A stretch of 64,000 nt of DNA from SG-bin7 sp964498095. GTDB lineage: Bacteria > Bdellovibrionota > Bdellovibrionia > Bdellovibrionales > SG-bin7. The notes beneath the pieces are model-generated. The model did not search any database and was not told where the DNA came from. It worked only from the letters and a program-made list of their open reading frames with translations. Below, one piece after another: positions 26,514 through 34,964 of this stretch. The stretch spans positions 1-64,000 of the forward strand of contig CAZCFY010000004.1 of the NCBI GenBank assembly GCA_964498095.1. The letters are read 5' to 3'. The position numbers and the translations under genes were made by a program. Each line of letters begins with the position of its first letter. Position 1 is the stretch's first letter.

Positions 26514-26900
26514 CTACTTTCCCTGCTTCGGAGTTGCTGTAATGCGCTTAATGACTAACGTGGTCGGATCAAAAACAAAATGAAAGTCGTCGACATCAAT
26601 ATTGTTAGAAATGTTTGATGCCAAACGAGCGCAACTGATATTGCCGGCCTCTTTGATAATGTTAGACAAGAAATAATTCCAGGCAGCGGTCCCACCTCCA
26701 TCTGATAAAAAGACCTGAAGCGCGTCGTACCTTGAGTCGCTATTGCAGTTAATTAGCGCCTGAAAGGTCTTGTTGCGGCGATGATCTAATACTACGAGGT
26801 ACCCATTGTCTACCCCCGAAATAGTTAAATTGTACTCCAGGTCACCGCTATGAACAAAAAGTGAAGACAGAGTGATAAGTGAGGCTAAAATAAATTTCAC
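26514..26900 (-). CDS. Small secreted paralogue 4
   Basis: 128 aa, GTG start. Signal peptide FILASLITLSSLFVHSG, then GDLEYNLTISGVDNGYLVVL, DHRRNKTFQALINC, NISCARLASNI and the tail DVDDFHFVFDPTTLVIKRIT-ATPKQGK. Closest to paralogues 2 and 3. The upstream neighbour (paralogue 5) ends one base away and is interrupted by a stop codon. Confidence 0.75.
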   Translation of the reverse strand: MKFILASLITLSSLFVHSGDLEYNLTISGVDNGYLVVLDHRRNKTFQALINCNSDSRYDALQVFLSDGGGTAAWNYFLSNIIKEAGNISCARLASNISNNIDVDDFHFVFDPTTLVIKRITATPKQGK

Positions 26901-26901
26901 T

Positions 26902-27282
26902 TCATTTTCCTTGTTTGGGCGTCGTATAGATCTTTGTTATGCGGTTATTTAAAACATTATACTCGAAAACATATGTATCTAAGTCGACATTGGCATTGAT
27001 TGCATTTTCGATCTCTCCGCAGGAGCCAATATTTCCTGAGTTTAAAAAGTGATAAAAATTAAACTTAAATTCTCGAGACTTACTCTTATTTTCCTTGAGA
27101 ACTATCTCTCATTCAGGACAATTAATGCGAGCACTATAGGTCATTCCACGCGTCGGATCCTCGGCGATAAATTCGTTATTACTTTGACCCAACCCCGTTA
27201 AGGAGAAGAAGCGGTCCTTGGTTTCAGCGGCAAAGATATCTCGGCTAGACAAGATAACCAGTAACATTATTAAGCTTTTCAT
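26902..27282 (-). pseudogene. Small secreted paralogue 5, interrupted by one in-frame TGA
   Basis: From ATG 27282: signal peptide MKSLIMLLVILSSRDIFAAE, FFSLTGLGQSNNEF, GMTYSARINCPE, then TGA at codon 58 (27111-27109). The same frame stays open afterwards (EIVLKENKSKSREFKFNFYH, NIGSCGEI, VDLDTYVFEY) to a normal end, TPKQGK. Everything but the single stop fits the family. It is either a recent nonsense mutation or a base-call error. Start overlaps the paralogue 6 stop as TAATG. Confidence 0.75.
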
Positions 27283-27658
27283 TAGTTACTCGCTTTCGGC
27301 ATGGAATAGGCCCTCTTAACCACACTATCTATGGTTGTGTATTCAAAAGTGAAATCATCTATCTCGATATTTTCCTTCATGGATAAAACCAAGTTATCAC
27401 ATAAGCTGCCGACGCTCGCCACGCTGGGACTCAAAATATATTTAAGAGTTTTATTTTTTCCTTCGACGTTAGTGTAACATATACCATGGAATATGCGCCG
27501 CAGTTAAACTCGGCGACAAATTCAATTCCGCGAGCTGAGTCAAAGGCTAAAAACTGGCCGGACTCATTAAGACCCGTAATCGTAAAATACCGCGGCTTAT
27601 TTTCGGCCACGGCATTGACCAGTGAAAGACAAGTCGCCAGAAAAATTAACAGGCGCAC
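27282..27658 (-). pseudogene. Small secreted paralogue 6, frameshifted in an A6 run
   Basis: GTG 27658 opens a signal peptide (LLIFLATCLSLVNAVAE) and family sequence up to VTLTSKEK, after which the frame ends at TGA. One extra A in the A6 run (27454-27459) restores the family sequence: NKTLKYILSPSVASVGSLC, IEIDDFTFEYTTIDSVVKRA, MPKASN and TAA at 27282. So a one-base loss in a homopolymer breaks the gene. It abuts the FGE-like gene. Sequencing error or slippage-based switching are alternatives to decay. Confidence 0.7.
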
Positions 27659-28483
27659 TTAGAACTCCTCGTCTAATTTCGGTCCACGTTGACCATTGTA
27701 ATGGGGTTGTGGCGGAGTTAAGCGGTTTTTATCGTTATTGGGAGTATTGGAAAGTGGATTTTCACCAATGGTAATGTCATTACTTGGCGCAACCACTGGG
27801 CCTCCACCGCCGCCCGCTAATTTTTCCAAATAAGTTTTTAAGTTACCACGAACATTTGAAGTGTAAGTCACCTGTATGTCTGGTGAGTAATCGATTACAC
27901 AACGAACTGTCGTGCGGCCATTTTTACTCCAAAGTGGAGAACCCGGGCCACCGCAAATCGTTGGTAATTTATAAGAATTTACATCTTTAACTAAGTAATC
28001 GCCACCACATTGCTGATATTGACCGCTATCGTCGACAACCCACTCCGCGCGGTTACCCGACATCCCAACTGTTCCAATGCCGTCAATACCTAATTTATCA
28101 ATATCAAAAGTACGTACGCTATCGCCACCGGCATAGTTAAAGGAACGCCCACTAGAAACGGCATCCCCAACCACGGTAAAATTTTGGTGTTGACCCAGGT
28201 TTGATGCGGCCATTAGCCATTCTGCTACAGTCGGCACACGCAAACCTTGACGACGGCAAAACTCAGCAGCCTCTTCGGGCTTTTCGATTCGCGTTGGCCA
28301 ATCATCACCTTTATAGCGTGTGATGTTTAAAACTTGTTTTAACTTAGCGTCAGAAACTTCGAAAATCGAAATATAAAATGGATGTCCAGAATCAGGGACA
28401 AGAACCATGTCTTCGACAGTTAACGCCTGCGCTGCAGACACGCCAATTTGAACGGTTGCTAAAATTGTTAAAAACGCTTTCAT
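27659..28483 (-). CDS. Secreted FGE-sulfatase (SUMF1) fold protein
   Basis: 274 aa with a signal peptide (FLTILATVQIGVSAAQA). The central part carries formylglycine-generating-enzyme fold landmarks: DMVLVPDSGHPFYISIFEVS, LRVPTVAEWLMAASN near residue 100, and GMSGNRAEWVVDDSG near 145, followed by TTVRCVI. Cys residues occur, but the Cys pair and copper site of true FGE are not evident, so it may be a binding or scaffold version of the fold. The C-terminal 60 residues are a Pro/Asn/Gly-rich tail (PLSNTPNNDKNRLTPPQP). Four bases downstream of the dikinase-like gene, in the same operon. Confidence 0.8.
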   Translation of the reverse strand: MKAFLTILATVQIGVSAAQALTVEDMVLVPDSGHPFYISIFEVSDAKLKQVLNITRYKGDDWPTRIEKPEEAAEFCRRQGLRVPTVAEWLMAASNLGQHQNFTVVGDAVSSGRSFNYAGGDSVRTFDIDKLGIDGIGTVGMSGNRAEWVVDDSGQYQQCGGDYLVKDVNSYKLPTICGGPGSPLWSKNGRTTVRCVIDYSPDIQVTYTSNVRGNLKTYLEKLAGGGGGPVVAPSNDITIGENPLSNTPNNDKNRLTPPQPHYNGQRGPKLDEEF

Positions 28484-28487
28484 ATTT

Positions 28488-31358
28488 TTACCTTTCAGCC
28501 TTAGGTAGAACTAAAACTTTATCGTCTATAGACAAACTTACATTTGAATTCGTGTTTTTGGGGCGCTCCAGAGCTTTCAAAGACCCTACATCGCGCACAA
28601 CCAAGTTACCAATAAAGGGGCGGATTTGAAAAAGATAAACTTTTCCTTTGATTACGCCCCACTCGAGATCCCATTTACCACCGATGTTATATTCCTTTTT
28701 GAGATGCTTCTGAATCTTATCGCCGAGTTCACCGAGTTGCTTAATTTCATCTTCAGTTAAAATATTATGTCCGGTATTTGAAAGCGGCACGTCTTTTACT
28801 CCGCCCTCTGGCGCCAGTATCTTTTTAGCGTTAGCATAGGCATTTTGCAGTTTCTCAATTTTTCCGGTTTTACGGTGGTAGAGAACTTCTTCAGAAGAAT
28901 AATCACCCGCAACTGCAGTTAAACCCAATCCCTCATTAACGGCTAAGTGAATCACGTCGTCTTCATCATCCTCTAAGGGACTGCCGACAATCATAATTCC
29001 CGCTTTTTCAGAGGGAGCCGCAAGCTGAATAATTACTGACGGAAAAATATCCCAGGGATTTTCGATTAAATCCTCACGCCACGTGAAAGCCTTTTCGGTA
29101 AATGGTGAAGCCCAAACTTCCTTAATGGCTTTTAAGATGTTTGGAATACCCTTAACATTTGGAATAGTTTCATTTAAGCCCGCACCCACGAATCCAGGTA
29201 AGTCTTCGGCATTTGTATCACTGCGCACAAAAACGCCGCGCTGCTCGAATTCCACGTCACTTAAAATTTGCAGTAAGAAGCGGACAACATCAGGACGCAC
29301 CTCAAGACTCATAATATCCTGGCGAATTTCATTGAGCCGTTCTTTTCGGCGTTTTACAGAGTCCTGATCACTACCGCGTAAATTGGGATCAGAGAAAGTT
29401 GACTGAATTTTTTGGTAGATTCCGCTTTCTCTGGCATGATCAAAGTACAAACCAAAGGGCAAAACAATGGCGCGCGGAACACGAGAAGGAAATACCCGGG
29501 CAAGCTCACCTTGTCCAACGGCTTTACCACCCGCCACCACACCGCGATCGACCATTCGCAACTGTTCTAATTTTAGCGGAAAGTTAATGTCCAAACGTGC
29601 GGGCTTATCGATTTTAAGCTTAAGTCTTTTGCGTGTCTTATTGTATTTATCGTGAATTTCTATTTCTTCGCGGGTCGCATCTTTCCACAATTTTATCTCG
29701 GCTTGGCCGTTGGGAAGCGAAATCAATAAAACATCTTGGCCCTTGAACTTTTCAAGACGCGAAACAAGTCCTTTAGAAACGTGAACATTGGGAATTCCGT
29801 GGTTATTCGCCAAAAGCTGCACGTGAGAAATCATGCTGCCGGAATCCGTTGTTAAAATACCATTTACCTTTTGTAGGAACGAGGGGGTTTTTACAAAAAC
29901 ATAAATACCATCCGGCTGCCAGAAATAATCATCTTTTTCTAACTCCTGGGGGCTTGGCATAATAAGTTTACCCCGTGCGATGCCTGGATTTAAAATCCTA
30001 AACATAGAAATTACGTCGCTGCCAAAAACACGAATTTTTTCGCCAACAACTAATTGCATGGATTGATAAACAGAACCCAAAAAGTTTGCAAAAGGTAAAG
30101 CGGAATTTAGACGTAACACGTCGTCAACAAAGAGATCTGTGGCAGGAGCGTATTTGCGATACTTTGCCAATGTCGCCGCAAACATGGCATTTAACCGCTG
30201 TTGCATTGTATTGATCTGGCCTTCGATGTCACGAATGTTGTTAATAACTTCTGGCGGAGTCACGGTGCCGTTAAACTTTAGTTGGGCTTGAATTTTTTCA
30301 AGACCGCTTTTATTAATTAAACCCACGGAGTACATGGAATCGGCATAGCCTTCAATAATTTTTGCCGCGTCCGTTAAGCTAATGGGCGAACCCGAAGCTT
30401 GGGCTTTTTCGATATAAGCATTTCCAAGCGAAAAGTTAATCATCTGGAGCTGCTTTAACAGATCAAGATATTCATAGCGACAGTTGATATTTTTGTCGGC
30501 ATTACATCCCGTGCGGGTGGTGGCGAGTTCGCCGCGTACCTTAATAGATATAGCCCCGATTTTTGCAATTAGATTTGGAATTTTGTCCATTCCGTCTGTT
30601 GAAGCTTTATTATTTATGACACCATTGAGAGCCGAGGCCTCGTCCATCACGCCTTTTACTTCTCCGGATGGAGTGTAAAGTTTTAAAAACTCATTAATGC
30701 TGCCGCCGCCCAATAGAGCCGTCATGCCATCGACCGCTTTTTGCGCGTACGCTTTGGCCTGCGCATTCGTAGCCGTCTTAATATATTCTTTAACACGTTC
30801 AATGACAGTCCATGATGGCGCATCATGAACTTCGTGACGAAGATCTTTAAACGCCGGATCGTATTTCAAAGCATCAATCGCGGCAACGCGGAATTCGTTG
30901 ACGATATCTTGGCTGTTAGCATGGTAAACGGAAGTGTTAAGTAAGTACGAAAGCAAAAGAGCGTCGTCACTGGTAAAGTCGCGCGTGCGATGCGTGTTCT
31001 CGAGTTGATTTGCGACCTCACCCCATTGATAGTACGCATAGTTTGGATTGCCACGGTTATCACGCCATGAAAGCGGTAACCACGGCATTCCTGTATCAGG
31101 AATTTTTCGCAAGAACTCTTGCACGATGACATCCTGAGACTTTCCTTCGGCGCGCGCTTGCTCTTTAATCGTCACAAAGAGCGGAATGCCATCGGCACTC
31201 AAATCATTGAATGCACTTTGCACTTCCGATGGCGGCGCGACGCGCTTTTCGGTAGTATTATTGTAAAGACGATTCATCCGCTGGTTGAGTTCCAGCGGAG
31301 TTTCTGCCGACGCAGAAATACAAAAAAAGAGAATGGAATATAAACTTATCTTGTTCAT
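28488..31358 (-). CDS. Secreted dikinase-like enzyme: phosphohistidine domain then PPDK-type ATP-grasp
   Basis: 956 aa. Signal peptide LYSILFFCISASA-ET. A 400-residue helical N-terminal region is followed by a phosphohistidine swivel domain (TDSGSMISHVQLLANNHGIP, His near residue 512). The C-terminal PPDK_N/PEP-synthase ATP-grasp domain shows RSDTNAEDLPGFVGAGL, VIIQLAAPSEKAGIMI, EGLGLTAVAGDYSSEEV and WDLEWGVIKGKVYLFQIRPF. This order (His domain before ATP-grasp) is that of alpha-glucan water dikinases rather than PPDK. Such enzymes transfer ATP's beta-phosphate through His to an acceptor. All nucleotide-binding residues I can judge are kept, yet the protein is predicted to be exported. Acceptor unknown. 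Confidence 0.85.
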   Translation of the reverse strand: MNKISLYSILFFCISASAETPLELNQRMNRLYNNTTEKRVAPPSEVQSAFNDLSADGIPLFVTIKEQARAEGKSQDVIVQEFLRKIPDTGMPWLPLSWRDNRGNPNYAYYQWGEVANQLENTHRTRDFTSDDALLLSYLLNTSVYHANSQDIVNEFRVAAIDALKYDPAFKDLRHEVHDAPSWTVIERVKEYIKTATNAQAKAYAQKAVDGMTALLGGGSINEFLKLYTPSGEVKGVMDEASALNGVINNKASTDGMDKIPNLIAKIGAISIKVRGELATTRTGCNADKNINCRYEYLDLLKQLQMINFSLGNAYIEKAQASGSPISLTDAAKIIEGYADSMYSVGLINKSGLEKIQAQLKFNGTVTPPEVINNIRDIEGQINTMQQRLNAMFAATLAKYRKYAPATDLFVDDVLRLNSALPFANFLGSVYQSMQLVVGEKIRVFGSDVISMFRILNPGIARGKLIMPSPQELEKDDYFWQPDGIYVFVKTPSFLQKVNGILTTDSGSMISHVQLLANNHGIPNVHVSKGLVSRLEKFKGQDVLLISLPNGQAEIKLWKDATREEIEIHDKYNKTRKRLKLKIDKPARLDINFPLKLEQLRMVDRGVVAGGKAVGQGELARVFPSRVPRAIVLPFGLYFDHARESGIYQKIQSTFSDPNLRGSDQDSVKRRKERLNEIRQDIMSLEVRPDVVRFLLQILSDVEFEQRGVFVRSDTNAEDLPGFVGAGLNETIPNVKGIPNILKAIKEVWASPFTEKAFTWREDLIENPWDIFPSVIIQLAAPSEKAGIMIVGSPLEDDEDDVIHLAVNEGLGLTAVAGDYSSEEVLYHRKTGKIEKLQNAYANAKKILAPEGGVKDVPLSNTGHNILTEDEIKQLGELGDKIQKHLKKEYNIGGKWDLEWGVIKGKVYLFQIRPFIGNLVVRDVGSLKALERPKNTNSNVSLSIDDKVLVLPKAER

Positions 31359-31404
31359 TTACGTACCTTTAAGATAAAGTTGTTTTGCAGTGAGTTTATT
31401 CAAA

Positions 31405-32190
31405 ATGATGCTTCATGTCAATTTTTCAGCGCCACCATGTAAATTCTTTCAGAAGCTGACGTTTTTTGTATTTCTATGTGTTTTCAATAACTTATCTTAT
31501 GGATCAGACCTTATAGCCATAATCGATAGCGGCCTCGATAGGAACATTCCGCAGGTGGCAGGGGCCAATTTCTTCGATAATACATTAGATACTTCGGACC
31601 AAATTGGTCACGGTTCTGCTCTCGCCCAAGAGATTTTAGCAGTAAACCCCAAGTCCCGATTTTTACCTGTGAAAGTTACTAACAACGGCGATGGAATTAC
31701 TCCAGAAATTCTTGCACAAGCTATAAATTTTAGCGTCGAAAAAGGCGCAAAAATAATAAGTCTCGCCTTTGCCATCTCTAAAGGAAGTGATGACCTCAAA
31801 AAGGCTGTAAAATATGCGGCAAAAAAGGAAGTTATACTCGTGGCGGCCGCTGGAGTTGGGCTTGCAAATCCTTATGAACCGGTCGACGTTTCCACCATTT
31901 TTCCGCAAGCCTACCCTGACGTTTTAGTGGTTGGTAAATCAATATCCTGTAGTGAGCCCGCCAGCGATTCTAATTTTGGAAAAAAAATTAACTTCGTGAT
32001 TCCTGAAGGTGAAACTAAAAAACGTGGCTCCAGTTACACGGCGGCGCGGGCCGTGGGTTTATTATCCTTATTAAAAAATAAAAAAAGGTGGCAACCTTAT
32101 TTAATTTCGGTGCCACCTCAGTTTAAAAGCAAAATGGGCCAAGGCTGCCTCGATAGTAAAAAACTTATCGAGGCCAACCGTGCTAATTAA
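31405..32190 (+). CDS. Subtilisin-like (S8) serine protease, secreted
   Basis: About 261 aa from ATG 31405; GTG 31390 is an alternative. Signal-like segment KLTFFVFLCVFNNLSYG. Catalytic triad by motif: D41 (IAIIDSGLD), H69 (QIGHGSALA) and S210 (RGSSYTAARA). The oxyanion-hole Asn expected in an AAGN-type block is not seen; the equivalent reads VAAAGVGLANP. The protein is compact, without a prodomain. It is the only plus-strand gene in the 22.3-45.8 kb minus-strand run and its stop overlaps the convergent 925-aa gene by four bases. Activity is plausible but weakened by the oxyanion change. Confidence 0.82.
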   Translation: MMLHVNFSAPPCKFFQKLTFFVFLCVFNNLSYGSDLIAIIDSGLDRNIPQVAGANFFDNTLDTSDQIGHGSALAQEILAVNPKSRFLPVKVTNNGDGITPEILAQAINFSVEKGAKIISLAFAISKGSDDLKKAVKYAAKKEVILVAAAGVGLANPYEPVDVSTIFPQAYPDVLVVGKSISCSEPASDSNFGKKINFVIPEGETKKRGSSYTAARAVGLLSLLKNKKRWQPYLISVPPQFKSKMGQGCLDSKKLIEANRAN

Positions 32191-34964
32191 TAGCCTGCAC
32201 TTGCTGCGTCTTCCGTTAAGGGCTGGATCAAATCCATAACATTCGAGCGACGCGAGTTAAAGATTCCACCAAAGAAAGAGCCGGCGGCCTCTTTTAATTG
32301 CGGTGCCATGGGGAGAAAGTGACGGCGCGACGCCGTTGGCAGTCCTTTATAAACCTTCATGAAACGGAACAGTCTTGTTCTTTGTAAGTGACGTCCTCCC
32401 GACTGGTATTCGTCAAGCTCCCACTTTTTATTATCGTTTACTTCCTTAACAAGTTCGTTATAAAGCGCAACCTTTAAAAGCTCGAAGGATTGTTGTAAAC
32501 CTAGGGTTTCGGCCTCCAACATTTTTAATACCTTTTGTTCTATCGGCATGGTCACCATTACAAATTCGGTAACTGCCTGTTCCCAGTTTTGAATTTGACC
32601 GTCCGGAGAATAACCCACTGTCATAAAATTCAATCGCCCTAACTTCTTTTCTGAATTCGTACCGATGAAGGAATCAAAAACATGGTAAGTGAGTCCATCA
32701 GGCAAAAACTTGAGAGATTCCGGAACGTAAGGATTCATTTCGAAATTATGATCATAGCCTTTTTCTTTAAGAGTGGCTTTGAGGACATCATTCCTCATGG
32801 GCCACTGACCAGGCTTAACCACGAGCACCGAACACTGATTGGCTAGCGCCATCTGAACCCATGCGGCCGCGGCATTAATAATCACCGGAATTTTTTGCGA
32901 ACACTTCTCAAGAAAAGGAGCAACATCCGAGGAAACATTCGTATCAACCACGGCGACTTTATAACCTGATTTAGCGGCCGCGGCTTTCACAGTTTGAGAA
33001 AAGTCATGGTTATCGCTAATTAATAAAATGTCGGCAATGGCATAAGTTCCGTCTTTGGCGAGGGTGTTATAAGTATTTTCCGTCAGGCGCGGTAATGCTT
33101 CTGCGGCAAAAACCTCAAAATCTTTAAACCCAACGACTCGGCCACCTTCGGAAATTTCAAAACGGAATTTTTTGTTTCCAAAAGACTTATCGGGTTTAAC
33201 CTGTGTAGCAAGTGTCGGCGAATTAAACACCACCGGCGCTGATGAGTCCCGTCCAGAATACTGTAATGGTAAGGACTTTGAGTCTTCGCCCTCTTGGTCT
33301 AGGGATTTTACGACGATCATAGTTGTACTGCCGTCGGTACCAACTTTTCCCGCAAAGCTTTTATGATCTGCGGTAAGTTTTCGCGATTTGATACTTGCTG
33401 TGACGTTAAACTTTTCACCCAATCCAATTATGGGCACTTCTCCCATTGATTTTCCAACTGTTACCTTGGTTACCTCTAAGGGATAATTTACTTCTACGGA
33501 AACAGGGATTGTCTTAATCGTCTCACCCTTAAACTGAATTTCAACGGAGGCATTGGCGGCAAAACCCACGTTCGCATTATCGGCAATTTTGAAGGGTAAT
33601 AGTTTTTGAATCTGCGACTTGCTTCTGGCCGCGACGGGCTTTACTTGTTCTTGTTGTGTCCCCACTTTTACTTTACTTGACGAGGGGGTAATTTTTGCCA
33701 CCAGGTCACCATTTTGCGTTGCCGGACCCCAGTTATTAATATCAAGAACTAGGAAGGCCAATTCACCAGGAGCAAATACTCCGTCGGCATTCTCATCGAC
33801 CACAAAACCTTCAACAGTAGGCTTAATATTCTGTGCCAGGCTCGTCATGATGACGTCTTTTACACTATTATAAGAATCCGTAAACATACGGGGATAGGCT
33901 TCCCTTTCGCGAGAAAGAACATAGGCACTATAAGCCGTGTCATAGTTCCTTTTATATTTTTCCGCGCGAGTGGCATTATATGCGCTCAAGAAACCGAGTT
34001 TAGCTTGTAAAGTTAGATCATTTAAAATTTGCGTATGATCAAGTTTAGCATATTTGCTTTTATACCAATAAGTTAAACTGCGGGCGGCTTCGGCTTTAGC
34101 AACCGGTTTAACGGCCGCATAAGCCTTTTTTGCCATTTCGACGAAAGCCTTTTTATATAGTTCCGCGTATTTTACTTTTTCTTGTTCACTCCCACCGACT
34201 TTTTTGGGTGGCTTGAAATAGGGACTACTTTCCCAATCCGGCTCATCAAACAAACGCGATTTAATTTCCGCGTCCGTATTTTGCTCTACTACCGGCACTG
34301 GTTTTAGAGTTTCCGGCTTCATGAGGTTGGCTTCCGCTTCGCGCGTGGCACGCTCTTTAGCTTCTTTTTCGGCACGCTCTTTAAGCTTGTTGTCCGTTAC
34401 TTTTTCGGCTTCCGCTTTTCCAACAGCTGTACCACTCTCTACATATTTTGATTTCGCCGCCAAAGCCTGCCCGGCCTTAACGCCGTCTTGAAAGCCATAG
34501 TTTTCGGTTTTTCCTTGTTCCAAATTAAATTTAGAAACTTCACTCATAATTCCTGCATCGCCCATTTTCTCGTATTCCGTCATTACCTGGGCAAAGAGTT
34601 TTTGGTATTTGTCGCCAACGGCTTGCTTAGAGGCGTTCTTGTCACTATCAGCTTCCACTTCGTTAAAAGCATCTAGAGTTGCACGGCGAATTCCTTCCGT
34701 GCGTCCATGCATGGCTCCCAGAGTCTGGACATCGGCAATGAGCTTCCGCGGATCTACCGGCTTCGAATTCATAAGAAAAGCATTGGGATTTTTCGGCACA
34801 TTCGACGGAATCACCATAGCTTCATATTTAATATACCCTAATACTTCGCGATTATTTTTACGGTCTTCAATCGCGCGGCGAACGACGTCGTTCCAGTCTT
34901 CGCTTTGAAAGGCGCCAGCGGCGACCGACAATAATAAAATTGAACCTAGTAATTTAGTTTTCAT
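32187..34964 (-). CDS. Large secreted protein of unknown function, 925 aa
   Basis: Signal peptide LLGSILLLSVAAGA. Residues 100-350 are helical and charged, with an obvious coiled-coil stretch (KLKERAEKEAKERATREAEA) and Tyr/Ala-rich segments (YNATRAEKYKRNYDTAYSAY). Around 385-500 a beta-rich, Ig-like part begins DENADGVFAPGELAFLVLDI and continues WGPATQNGDLVAKI. A later part near 630-720 (ADILLISDNHDFSQTVKAAA, GYKVAVVDTNVSSD) alternates strand and helix like a Rossmann-type domain. No family recognised. Start overlaps the 503-aa gene stop by four bases. Its size and modular build suggest a structural or scaffold role in the cluster. Confidence 0.7.
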   Translation of the reverse strand: MKTKLLGSILLLSVAAGAFQSEDWNDVVRRAIEDRKNNREVLGYIKYEAMVIPSNVPKNPNAFLMNSKPVDPRKLIADVQTLGAMHGRTEGIRRATLDAFNEVEADSDKNASKQAVGDKYQKLFAQVMTEYEKMGDAGIMSEVSKFNLEQGKTENYGFQDGVKAGQALAAKSKYVESGTAVGKAEAEKVTDNKLKERAEKEAKERATREAEANLMKPETLKPVPVVEQNTDAEIKSRLFDEPDWESSPYFKPPKKVGGSEQEKVKYAELYKKAFVEMAKKAYAAVKPVAKAEAARSLTYWYKSKYAKLDHTQILNDLTLQAKLGFLSAYNATRAEKYKRNYDTAYSAYVLSREREAYPRMFTDSYNSVKDVIMTSLAQNIKPTVEGFVVDENADGVFAPGELAFLVLDINNWGPATQNGDLVAKITPSSSKVKVGTQQEQVKPVAARSKSQIQKLLPFKIADNANVGFAANASVEIQFKGETIKTIPVSVEVNYPLEVTKVTVGKSMGEVPIIGLGEKFNVTASIKSRKLTADHKSFAGKVGTDGSTTMIVVKSLDQEGEDSKSLPLQYSGRDSSAPVVFNSPTLATQVKPDKSFGNKKFRFEISEGGRVVGFKDFEVFAAEALPRLTENTYNTLAKDGTYAIADILLISDNHDFSQTVKAAAAKSGYKVAVVDTNVSSDVAPFLEKCSQKIPVIINAAAAWVQMALANQCSVLVVKPGQWPMRNDVLKATLKEKGYDHNFEMNPYVPESLKFLPDGLTYHVFDSFIGTNSEKKLGRLNFMTVGYSPDGQIQNWEQAVTEFVMVTMPIEQKVLKMLEAETLGLQQSFELLKVALYNELVKEVNDNKKWELDEYQSGGRHLQRTRLFRFMKVYKGLPTASRRHFLPMAPQLKEAAGSFFGGIFNSRRSNVMDLIQPLTEDAASAGY

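Noticed and set aside
26902..27282. In-frame TGA in paralogue 5 as selenocysteine
   Set aside because: The aligned position in the other paralogues is not Cys and no SECIS-like hairpin was evident; nonsense mutation or read error is simpler.
27282..27658. Programmed frameshift in paralogue 6
   Set aside because: There is an A6 run but no clear stimulatory structure or slippery heptamer with stop context; homopolymer loss is more likely.
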